A stretch of 28,344 nucleotides of DNA from a virus. This document shows positions 1-5,387 of the stretch, in pieces (within the stretch, counting starts at the first letter, position 1; the number at the start of each line of letters is the position of its first letter). Where the stretch lies: the IMG/VR virus record IMGVR_UViG_3300031787_000647, positions 1 through 28,344 of that record. The stretch is one strand, 5' to 3'. The notes under the pieces are model-generated. The model saw only the letters and a list, made by a program, of their open reading frames with translations. It made no database searches and was not told the DNA's origin. The translations under genes were made by a program, and so were the position numbers.

Positions 1-34
1 AGTTTCATCTTTTTTGTGGGATTCCCTAAGGATT

Positions 35-54
35 GGGGACGCTGTCCCCGATCT
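35..54 (+). repeat. Hairpin element, copy 1 of 3
   Basis: The 20-base block GGGGACGCTGTCCCCGATCT is present, forming a perfect 6-bp stem (GGGGAC/GTCCCC) with a GCT loop. Identical blocks occur at 945-964 and 3102-3121. This copy is followed by a pyrimidine-rich run and lies about 80 bases before the first gene. It could be an intrinsic terminator, an RNA-processing hairpin or a REP-like palindrome; the sequence alone does not decide. Confidence 0.75.
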
Positions 55-93
55 GTTCCTTTTTCCCCTGTCAATGGCGCTTGGGCAATGCCG

Positions 94-121
94 TTGACCA
101 TCCTCAAACTGCCTAGATTAT
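94..121 (+). promoter_or_regulatory. Possible sigma70 promoter for the first genes
   Basis: A TTGACC box at 94-99 is separated by 16 bases from GATTAT at 116-121, followed directly by the ribosome site of the first gene. The -35 box matches 5 of 6 consensus bases and the -10 box 4 of 6. If GATTAT is the real -10, the mRNA would start close to the AAGGAGA at 124-130, leaving a very short leader. This is a weak prediction based only on pattern. Confidence 0.3.
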
Positions 122-135
122 TTAAGGAGAAAGCT

Positions 136-432
136 ATGACGTATGAAGAACAAGCTCGTGCTTGGATTCAAAACTCGCCGTATGTAGACATCGATGTCGG
201 TCGGTTCACGCTCAGATTCAAAATGACCATCGACAGAGATTGGGGCTGGGTTTGGGAGCACATGACATGGCTCCTTGCAGGAAGCGACTACTGGGACTCG
301 CCAGAGGAAACGTACTTCGATGGTATTTACGATGACATGAACGCAGACCTACACGATATGGAGTTCATCGATGAACTCATCGAAGCAATGCAGAAGAAAC
401 CATTTAACCAAGGAGAAAGTAATGAAAGCTAA
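136..432 (+). CDS. Hypothetical acidic phage protein (98 aa)
   Basis: This short acidic protein is not one I recognise. It begins MTYEEQARAWIQ, has a Trp-rich stretch around residues 35-45 (DWGWVWEHMTW) and an acidic second half ending FNQGESNES. The ATG at 136 is chosen because AAGGAGA lies at 124-130 with a 5-base spacer; the reading frame is open upstream to a GTG at 16, but that would translate the hairpin element and promoter candidate and has no ribosome site. The last codons overlap the start of the next gene by 11 bases and encode its Shine-Dalgarno sequence, so the two are probably translationally coupled. It has no signal peptide or membrane segment. It is the first gene of the rightward early cluster. 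Confidence 0.75.
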   Translation: MTYEEQARAWIQNSPYVDIDVGRFTLRFKMTIDRDWGWVWEHMTWLLAGSDYWDSPEETYFDGIYDDMNADLHDMEFIDELIEAMQKKPFNQGESNES

Positions 433-655
433 ACGCAAGACCAACATCGAGTTGGTAACCGATCTGATGACGCACTCAAAGCATGGCGTGCTCATGCAGG
501 CATTCATCATCGAGGCTATCGCTAAGTATGCCGAACTAACAAAGGAGGCAGTAGGTAAACCTGAATGGGCGCCCAACTCATTCATAAGCGCAGGCGCATG
601 GGGTGCTTGTGCTGAAGAGGCATTGGATGCAATCACTAATCGCAACAAGGAGTAA
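422..655 (+). CDS. Hypothetical phage protein (77 aa)
   Basis: The protein begins MKAKRKTNIELVTDLM and is mostly alpha-helical by appearance, with a basic start and a small Ala/Gly-rich patch near residues 53-66 (ISAGAWGACAEEAL). I do not recognise a family. The start at 422 has AAGGAG at 410-415 and an ideal spacer; the frame is open further upstream to 371 but without a ribosome site. It overlaps the preceding gene by 11 bases, and its final codons carry the AAGGAG that serves the following gene. No enzymatic motif, Cys cluster or membrane segment is visible. The function is unknown; position in the first operon suggests an early-expressed accessory protein. Confidence 0.75.
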   Translation: MKAKRKTNIELVTDLMTHSKHGVLMQAFIIEAIAKYAELTKEAVGKPEWAPNSFISAGAWGACAEEALDAITNRNKE

Positions 656-660
656 ATGAA

Positions 661-912
661 ATGGCAACAGCTAAGTTAATTTGTATTGAAGGATATTGGA
701 ACGATGACAACAAACAATTTGAGCATCGTTGTTTAGTCATGCCTGCGGAGTTGTCCGACTCTATGCGTGACTCTGTGCTTGACAGCCTGATTGATCGGAA
801 CAACTTGTTCTACATCTTCGAGTCAGGTGAACGCATCATGGGCAAACATCGTGACTTCACTGTCACATTCATCAACCCAATCAGAGAAATGGAGGTGCCT
901 ACGGTCTGTTGA
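661..912 (+). CDS. Hypothetical phage protein (83 aa)
   Basis: The protein begins MATAKLICIEGYWNDD and looks like a small beta-rich domain: a strand-forming start, a central helix (ELSDSMRDSVLDSLIDR, residues about 30-46) and a strand-rich end (RDFTVTFINPI). I cannot assign a family. The ATG at 661 follows AAGGAG at 647-652 with an 8-base spacer. It is the last of three small genes before a 76-base gap that holds a short direct repeat and the second copy of the hairpin element, so a transcript boundary after it is likely. Cys residues are few and unpaired, and no membrane segment is seen. Confidence 0.75.
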   Translation: MATAKLICIEGYWNDDNKQFEHRCLVMPAELSDSMRDSVLDSLIDRNNLFYIFESGERIMGKHRDFTVTFINPIREMEVPTVC

Positions 913-916
913 GATC

Positions 917-939
917 GTGTGTTAGTTAGTGTGTTAGTT
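917..939 (+). repeat. Two direct repeats of 11 bases, 12-base period
   Basis: The block GTGTGTTAGTT occurs at 917-927 and again at 929-939, separated by a single A. The period is close to one helical turn. It sits right after the stop codon at 912 and just ahead of the hairpin at 945-964. It could be a binding site for a regulator, or simple slippage-type sequence. Confidence 0.6.
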
Positions 940-944
940 CATTC

Positions 945-964
945 GGGGACGCTGTCCCCGATCT
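945..964 (+). repeat. Hairpin element, copy 2 of 3
   Basis: This is an exact copy of the 20-base block at 35-54. C944 and G960 extend the stem to 7 bp. The sequence after the stem is T- and A-rich (ATCTTTATAA), then AAGGAGA at 974-980 for the amidoligase gene. The position between a stop codon and the next ribosome site fits a terminator or an mRNA 5' hairpin. Confidence 0.8.
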
Positions 965-988
965 TTATAAATCAAGGAGAAATAATAT

Positions 989-3085
989 ATGTTTCAAATT
1001 ACTAGGTTCGTGATGGAGGACTTCGTTGACTCCCTCGATCAGATCATCTATATCGTATCGCTCAACAAGCGGTTCATGGTGTACAACGCATCTCGTAGGC
1101 GTCTCGTCTGCTCAGAGATGCAGTACATGGGTGCGGGCTTCAAGCCCCTCGATCTGATTACTACAGGCAACTTAGCTGTGTGGACTCGTACCTCACGCTA
1201 TCGTGTCAAGGGTGAGGGGGAATTCGCACCTCGTGCCATGACCTATCGAGACGCTGTTGCCGAGAGCCATGATCGTTACGATGTGCATCAGATGATGCGT
1301 ACTCTGTTGACGCCTCGCAGTATTGGTGGGCTTCCTCGTTTGGCTCGCAGTCTGTTGTCTACTCGTGTCGACAAAGTCGTTGAGGGATACGCAAGGAGTC
1401 ATGACTCCAGTTCGGGTTACTCAGACCCTAACCCATGCGCTAGGTTCAAGGACTCGTATTACTACGAGGGCAGTGCTCTTGCATTCGTTCTTGCTCGCAA
1501 GACGTATCGTGACTTCGGTCATCTCGTTGCGCGTGCCAAGGCAGGGGATGAGTCCATCACGAACGACGAGCTTGCCACGAGGTTCTATGACTTGTCTGGT
1601 CGTTACAGCGACGCCAACAGCCATATGGAGAATGCATTCAATGCAGTCGAAGATATGGATCTAGGCATTGTGCATTGCGACTGCGGTCACTACGAGGACG
1701 AGAACAACACACACTCTGTGCGTAACGACACATGGTGTGACTCGTGCTTCGATGACGATGCGGTGTACTGTGAGGACAATCAAGAGTACTGGCCTCGTGA
1801 CGACTGCTACTACTCGGAGACTCGTGATGCCTACTACTCGTACGATCGTGACAGCGATGACGACAACGAAGACGATGATGACTATGATCGTGATGAACGT
1901 GACCAGCCGATCATGTCGTACTCTACCAACGTGCTTCATGTCCTTGGCAATGTGTCTAAGATTGTGTCGTCTCACTTCGGTGAGTTCACGATGGGCATCG
2001 AGCTTGAGATGACGTCTGGCGATCACGATACACACGAGTCCGCTGAGCTTGTGCGTAGCCGTTTAGGTTCCGACTACTGCATCATCAAGAGTGACGGCTC
2101 GCTTCCGCACAATGGCTTCGAGGTTGTGACTTCACCGCAAGGCTTGTCTGTTCACATCGACAAGTTCAAGACGTGGGAGATCGACCCAGCCTATCGTGCA
2201 TGGAACACGGGCAAGTGCGGTATGCATGTCCATATCGACTCTCGTGCCTTCACGCAGTTGACTGTTGGCAAGTTCCTCATGTTCATCAACAGCAGTGCCA
2301 ATGTCGACTTCATTCGCAAGATTGCAGGTCGTCATCCATCTGTCGATGACCAAGCACGTAGCTACTGTGCAGCAGAGCATCAGTCCATCCTTACCAACCC
2401 CAAGAAGGCTGTCAAGGGTAAGTCTGGTGAGCGCTATCGCATGGTCAACATGATGAACCTCGGCAGTCGTGAGGCTCGGCGTCTTGGTCTTAGCATGGAC
2501 AACAGCTACAACGGCAAGTACAACACTGTCGAGTTGCGTATCTTCCGTGCTTCGCTCAAGAAGGAACGTCTGCTTGCACAGATCGAGTTCACTCATGCGT
2601 CCGTCATGTTCTGCCGTGTCGCATCGTGGCGTGATCTCAACGGCACATCGTTCGTCAAGTGGCTCAAGACTGTGGCGGGTCAGTACCCTGCACTCGTCAA
2701 GTGGTATGGCGTGCGCAATGTACACACATCCACACCGACAGTCATAGCGCCAGCGCAGGACACTTGCTCTGATGCTGTGCCTACTGTAAGTATGGATCTG
2801 ACTCGCTATGCCCAAGGGCATGACCATGCCTACCATCTAGAGATAGCCTATGAGGATGGCTATGGTATGCGTGGCTACGCTACCCGACACGGGCTGTACT
2901 GCACCTTCTTCAGGGTGATCGGCTTGGAGTTGGCGGTGTTCCCGTACAGCGGTGACGATGAGCGCATCAATGACGACGATGTTATCTATGTGCGTGACGG
3001 GCATATATGGCGTCTGCAAGAGGATGTCTTCAACACGATGGTCATGGGTCACAGCCCTGTGCGTGCCGACGCAGTCTCTGAGTAA
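989..3085 (+). CDS. Putative amidoligase-family protein (COOH-NH2 ligase, glutamine synthetase-like fold)
   Basis: This 698-residue protein matches the pattern of phage and bacterial amidoligase-2 type enzymes, which have a glutamine-synthetase-like fold and are thought to form amide bonds between a carboxylate and an amine using ATP. The visible core runs from about residue 330: GIELEM at 336-341 (paired Glu, likely metal ligands), DGS at 369-371, an FEVVTSPQG strand just after, and CGMHVHID at 410-417. Ahead of the core lies a Cys-rich part (C230, C232, C250, C253, C261, C273) that looks zinc-binding, followed by a very acidic Asp/Tyr tract at about 276-306. The start at 989 has AAGGAGA at 974-980. 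A class II glutamine amidotransferase gene follows after 58 bases, so the pair probably supplies and uses ammonia or glutamine. The substrate is unknown. Fold assignment is fairly confident; reaction is inference. Confidence 0.8.
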   Translation: MFQITRFVMEDFVDSLDQIIYIVSLNKRFMVYNASRRRLVCSEMQYMGAGFKPLDLITTGNLAVWTRTSRYRVKGEGEFAPRAMTYRDAVAESHDRYDVHQMMRTLLTPRSIGGLPRLARSLLSTRVDKVVEGYARSHDSSSGYSDPNPCARFKDSYYYEGSALAFVLARKTYRDFGHLVARAKAGDESITNDELATRFYDLSGRYSDANSHMENAFNAVEDMDLGIVHCDCGHYEDENNTHSVRNDTWCDSCFDDDAVYCEDNQEYWPRDDCYYSETRDAYYSYDRDSDDDNEDDDDYDRDERDQPIMSYSTNVLHVLGNVSKIVSSHFGEFTMGIELEMTSGDHDTHESAELVRSRLGSDYCIIKSDGSLPHNGFEVVTSPQGLSVHIDKFKTWEIDPAYRAWNTGKCGMHVHIDSRAFTQLTVGKFLMFINSSANVDFIRKIAGRHPSVDDQARSYCAAEHQSILTNPKKAVKGKSGERYRMVNMMNLGSREARRLGLSMDNSYNGKYNTVELRIFRASLKKERLLAQIEFTHASVMFCRVASWRDLNGTSFVKWLKTVAGQYPALVKWYGVRNVHTSTPTVIAPAQDTCSDAVPTVSMDLTRYAQGHDHAYHLEIAYEDGYGMRGYATRHGLYCTFFRVIGLELAVFPYSGDDERINDDDVIYVRDGHIWRLQEDVFNTMVMGHSPVRADAVSE

Positions 3086-3101
3086 TCATCAACAACCAAA
3101 C

Positions 3102-3121
3102 GGGGACGCTGTCCCCGATCT
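3102..3121 (+). repeat. Hairpin element, copy 3 of 3
   Basis: This is the third exact copy of the 20-base block seen at 35-54 and 945-964, with a 7-bp stem when C3101 and G3117 are included. It is followed by a T-run (ATCTTTTTAT) and then AAGGAA at 3131-3136 of the amidotransferase gene. Of the three copies this one looks most like an intrinsic terminator, although it lies between two genes expected to work together. Confidence 0.8.
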
Positions 3122-3143
3122 TTTTATATTAAGGAAATTCATT

Positions 3144-4253
3144 ATGTGTTTAATTATTACTGGCAAGTCTTCCAAGGTTCGTTCAACTCTGCTCGATACA
3201 CACGGGCTACTGAGCGATATCTTTACCGCCAATCCTGACGGCATCGGCTTTATGTACGGCACTGCCAAGGGACTGAAGGTTACCAAGACTTTGCCTAAGA
3301 ACCTTGGCGATGCTACTGCATTCATTCAGCGCCTGCCCAATGACGATCGTGAGATTGCCATTCACTTCCGCTGGACTACGCACGGCAAGACCGACATGCT
3401 CAACTGCCATCCGTACGATGTGATTCCGGGCTTCATCGCCATGATGCACAACGGCGTATTGCACACAGGCAATGCCGCTGACAAGAACAAGTCGGACACA
3501 TGGCACTTCATTCAGGACTACCTGCACAGCGCCGTGTCTGCGTCACCTGAGCTTGTCTACGATGCGGGCTTCGTGGCTATGATGGAGGAGTTCATCGGCA
3601 ACAATCGCTTCGTGTTCATGAATGGCGAGGGTCGTATGCAGCACGTCAACTTCGATCAGGGTATCGAGCACGACGATATGTGGTTCAGCAACACGTACGC
3701 TTGGACTCCATCCCGTCTTATACCCAGCTACAAAAGCACGACGGCGCTCAAGTCATACAGCTACAAAAGCTCGTACGGCAGTTACATGGACGACGAGTAC
3801 GACGAGATGTACGACTACAACGCAAGCTTCGGCGTCTATCCTCGCAGTGCCAGCGCACACAGCGCCAACTACGACGAGAAAGCGTTTGACTTTCCCGATG
3901 AAGAGACTGGCTTTATTCGCCCTGAGCTTGATGATCTTAACGATGCTCTTGTTCAATGCGACATAGAGACTATGGAGATCTGGCTCAGCGAGATGCCTGC
4001 GTACACCATCACTACGCTACTGCACGCCTTCGAGGCTTCGCCTCTGGTTTACACGCCTCGTAGTGAGTTGTGTGTACCCGATCAGCTTATCTACGATATG
4101 TTGATCGAGGGTGATGCGTCTGGTGTCATCAGTACAGCTACCAAGTCATACCATGCTGCGACCAGCATTGCCGAGGTCATCTGCTACTACCTGCAATGGG
4201 ATGAGCGCAAGCCTGTGTCATTCAAGCCAACACTGCCTGCATTGTTGACTTGA
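3144..4253 (+). CDS. Class II (Ntn) glutamine amidotransferase
   Basis: This 369-residue protein begins MCLIITG: Cys2 would be the catalytic nucleophile once Met1 is removed, as in N-terminal-nucleophile glutamine amidotransferases, which release ammonia from glutamine. Other family marks are PDGIGFMY at 31-38, HFRWTTHG at 74-81 (Arg binding glutamine carboxylate), HNG at 102-104 and WFSNT at 180-184. The start at 3144 is fixed by the need for Cys at position 2 and by AAGGAA at 3131-3136; the open frame upstream to 2952 overlaps the amidoligase gene and is not used. After residue 190 comes a Tyr/Ser-rich and acidic stretch (SYKS repeats, then DDEYDEMYDY), similar in flavour to the amidoligase acidic tract. 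Neighbouring amidoligase implies a joint amidation system. Catalytic class is well supported; acceptor is unknown. Confidence 0.85.
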   Translation: MCLIITGKSSKVRSTLLDTHGLLSDIFTANPDGIGFMYGTAKGLKVTKTLPKNLGDATAFIQRLPNDDREIAIHFRWTTHGKTDMLNCHPYDVIPGFIAMMHNGVLHTGNAADKNKSDTWHFIQDYLHSAVSASPELVYDAGFVAMMEEFIGNNRFVFMNGEGRMQHVNFDQGIEHDDMWFSNTYAWTPSRLIPSYKSTTALKSYSYKSSYGSYMDDEYDEMYDYNASFGVYPRSASAHSANYDEKAFDFPDEETGFIRPELDDLNDALVQCDIETMEIWLSEMPAYTITTLLHAFEASPLVYTPRSELCVPDQLIYDMLIEGDASGVISTATKSYHAATSIAEVICYYLQWDERKPVSFKPTLPALLT

Positions 4254-4259
4254 TGTGTA

Positions 4260-4286
4260 GCGGGGGCTAACCACCCCCGCATTTTT
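4260..4286 (+). terminator. Rho-independent terminator after the amidotransfer cassette
   Basis: A 7-bp perfect GC stem (GCGGGGG at 4260-4266 with CCCCCGC at 4274-4280) and a 7-base loop are followed by ATTTTT. It lies just past the amidotransferase stop codon. The Shine-Dalgarno of the next gene begins at 4287, directly after the T-run, so there is no room for a new promoter between terminator and gene. Downstream expression needs read-through or a promoter inside the upstream gene. Confidence 0.85.
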
Positions 4287-4297
4287 AAGGAGGATGT

Positions 4298-4564
4298 ATG
4301 AAGTTTATAAATTCCAAGATTCACCAAGTACCCAACGCCAAAAAGGAACCGCTGTATACATTGGAGGAGATAGCCGACAGGCTGGGTGTCGAATACAAGG
4401 CGCTCAAGAGTTGTATCAGCAGAAATAGCAGGGTGTGCCCATCACCTAAAGCGGTGCTCATAGCCAGATCACGTAGTCAGATGACCAAGAAGTTATACAT
4501 GCTATCTGAATACAAGGCATGGTGGGAGGCGTGTCAAGAAACTACCAAAGGAGAAAGTAAATGA
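4298..4564 (+). CDS. Small helix-turn-helix DNA-binding protein (88 aa)
   Basis: Residues 21-42 (TLEEIADRLGVEYKALKSCI) read as a helix-turn-helix of the MerR/excisionase-like or sigma-region type; the rest is basic, with Arg/Lys-rich residues 57-66, and ends in an aromatic helix (EYKAWWEACQ). It may bind DNA as a regulator, but the target is unknown. The ATG at 4298 has a full AAGGAGG at 4287-4293. The gene ends in an ATGA overlap with the next reading frame, and its last codons contain the ribosome site AAGGAG at 4548-4553 for that gene. It directly follows the terminator hairpin, so its translation may depend on how the hairpin folds. Confidence 0.75.
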   Translation: MKFINSKIHQVPNAKKEPLYTLEEIADRLGVEYKALKSCISRNSRVCPSPKAVLIARSRSQMTKKLYMLSEYKAWWEACQETTKGESK

Positions 4565-4854
4565 GAAAGACAGGATGGGATCCACCACCCCTGATGCAAG
4601 ACGATAACGCTGGGCTTAGCCAATGGTTTGCTACACGCCCTGATGCTAGATATGTTTTTAAACGTAACCAAAGGAGAAAGAAGATGAAATACAGGGTACA
4701 AATAGTTATGTCCTACTGGCAAACAGTAGAGGTCGAAGCCGACAGCCGTGCCGATGCTGAGAACCGAGCGCTGTATGAGTTCGACATTACCAAGGCACGC
4801 ATCGGTGAGGGTGAGGTGTATGACACAGAACTAATCGAAGGAGAAACCAAATGA
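4561..4854 (+). CDS. Hypothetical protein, apparent in-frame fusion with an internal start (97 or 56 aa)
   Basis: The full frame gives 97 residues. The first 41 (MRKTGWDPPPLMQDD...) look like one small protein and the last 56 (MKYRVQIVMSYWQTVEVEADS...) like another, a strand-rich domain with an acidic end. The ATG at 4684 has its own strong ribosome site, AAAGGAGA at 4669-4676, so a 56-residue product is likely made as well as, or instead of, the long form. In the long form that ribosome site is translated as NQRRKK, a linker one would not expect in an old single-domain protein. The upstream start at 4561 has AAGGAG at 4548-4553 and an ATGA overlap. Loss of a stop codon between two genes would explain the arrangement. 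No function can be assigned. Confidence 0.7.
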   Translation: MRKTGWDPPPLMQDDNAGLSQWFATRPDARYVFKRNQRRKKMKYRVQIVMSYWQTVEVEADSRADAENRALYEFDITKARIGEGEVYDTELIEGETK

Positions 4855-5051
4855 AAGTTAAAGACAACATTGCGCTACACCTGCGCTGTATTGAGGCAGA
4901 CCTGCGCGAGTACCTGATGGATCCATCAGACCACACATTCGAGACCATCGAAGACGTACACATCCTGCTATTGGATGTGATGTATAGGCTGGGCATCACG
5001 CCCGAATCAGAAGAAGGAGAGTCAGATGATGACACGATGGGAAAAGTTTGA
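4851..5051 (+). CDS. Hypothetical acidic protein (66 aa)
   Basis: The protein begins MKVKDNIALHLRCIEADLREYL and appears to be two helices followed by an acidic tail (PESEEGESDDDTMGKV). I do not recognise a family. The ATG at 4851 overlaps the preceding stop by the ATGA pattern and has AAGGAG at 4838-4843. Its acidic tail is encoded across the ribosome site (AAGGAGAG at 5013-5020) of a 30-residue membrane peptide gene that begins inside it. No catalytic motif or membrane segment is visible. It is probably co-translated with its neighbours in the short-gene run. Confidence 0.7.
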   Translation: MKVKDNIALHLRCIEADLREYLMDPSDHTFETIEDVHILLLDVMYRLGITPESEEGESDDDTMGKV

Positions 5052-5118
5052 AAGAGTAGTACTTTTGTTATTGGTAATTGTACTTATAGGTGATCTTTTA
5101 TACTGGAGACCCTATTGA
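5026..5118 (+). CDS. Very small single-span membrane protein (30 aa)
   Basis: The reading frame gives MMTRWEKFERVVLLLLVIVL followed by IGDLLYWRPY. Residues 11-26 are a strongly hydrophobic helix long enough to span or insert in the inner membrane, with a basic N-terminus that would stay in the cytoplasm. AAGGAGAG at 5013-5020 lies 5 bases before the ATG at 5026, a good ribosome site. The gene overlaps the end of the preceding gene by 26 bases in another frame, and its stop overlaps the TTGACA box of the promoter candidate at 5115. A role in superinfection exclusion, membrane signalling or lysis timing is possible, but nothing in the sequence decides. An endolysin gene is not nearby. Confidence 0.6.
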   Translation: MMTRWEKFERVVLLLLVIVLIGDLLYWRPY

Positions 5119-5144
5119 CAACTGTCTACTCTTGGACAAATAAT
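5115..5144 (+). promoter_or_regulatory. Sigma70-like promoter with conserved 24-base element, site 1
   Basis: A perfect TTGACA at 5115-5120 is separated by 18 bases from AATAAT at 5139-5144. The segment 5121-5144 has the pattern ACTGTC-N8-GACAAATAAT, matched at 12891-12914, and contains a TGTC-N8-GACA dyad that could bind a dimeric regulator. The gene start at 5166 is about 20 bases downstream. Confidence 0.6.
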
Positions 5145-5165
5145 CCCAACCCCAAGGAGAAAATA

Positions 5166-5387
5166 ATGGAAAGAAACACACCTTACGATACGGGCAAGGT
5201 CAAGATCGGCTTGCTCTATACCCAACCTCCCCCTGAATCTACGCCTGAGTCCGAATGGATACAGGGCGTACTGCTTGGCGACAAGCAGGGGATGGATGAG
5301 CTTATGCTCGCCACAGTACAGTCCCTCGGGCTGATTGCTTTCATCGTTATCGTCATGCTACTAACAGGAGGAACCTCAAATGCCTGA
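5166..5387 (+). CDS. Small protein with C-terminal membrane anchor (73 aa)
   Basis: The protein begins MERNTPYDTGKVKIGLLY, has a Pro/Glu-rich middle (PPPESTPESEW) and ends with a hydrophobic helix, SLGLIAFIVIVMLLTGG at about residues 53-69, which is a probable tail anchor. The ATG at 5166 has AAGGAGA at 5154-5160; a TTG at 5115 in the same frame is part of the promoter candidate and is not used. It overlaps the next gene by 8 bases. The N-terminal part would face the cytoplasm. No known family is recognised. It follows another tiny membrane protein, so the two may act together. Confidence 0.7.
   Translation: MERNTPYDTGKVKIGLLYTQPPPESTPESEWIQGVLLGDKQGMDELMLATVQSLGLIAFIVIVMLLTGGTSNA

Noticed and set aside
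1-20. Terminator T-run at the window start (ATCTTTTTTG)
   Set aside because: Any stem would lie outside the window, so it cannot be supported.
16-135. In-frame GTG extension of the first gene
   Set aside because: It would translate the hairpin element and promoter candidate and has no ribosome site, while ATG 136 has an excellent one.
2132-2836. Long reading frame (234 codons) on the minus strand inside the amidoligase gene
   Set aside because: It has no ribosome site or recognisable motif and is explained as an antisense shadow of a strongly biased coding strand.
5115-5165. TTG start of the 73-residue membrane protein at 5115
   Set aside because: The TTG belongs to a consensus TTGACA box and ATG 5166 has AAGGAGA at the right distance.
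5026-5387. Holin assignment for the two small membrane proteins
   Set aside because: They lie among early regulatory and replication genes with no endolysin or spanin nearby; hydrophobicity alone is not enough.
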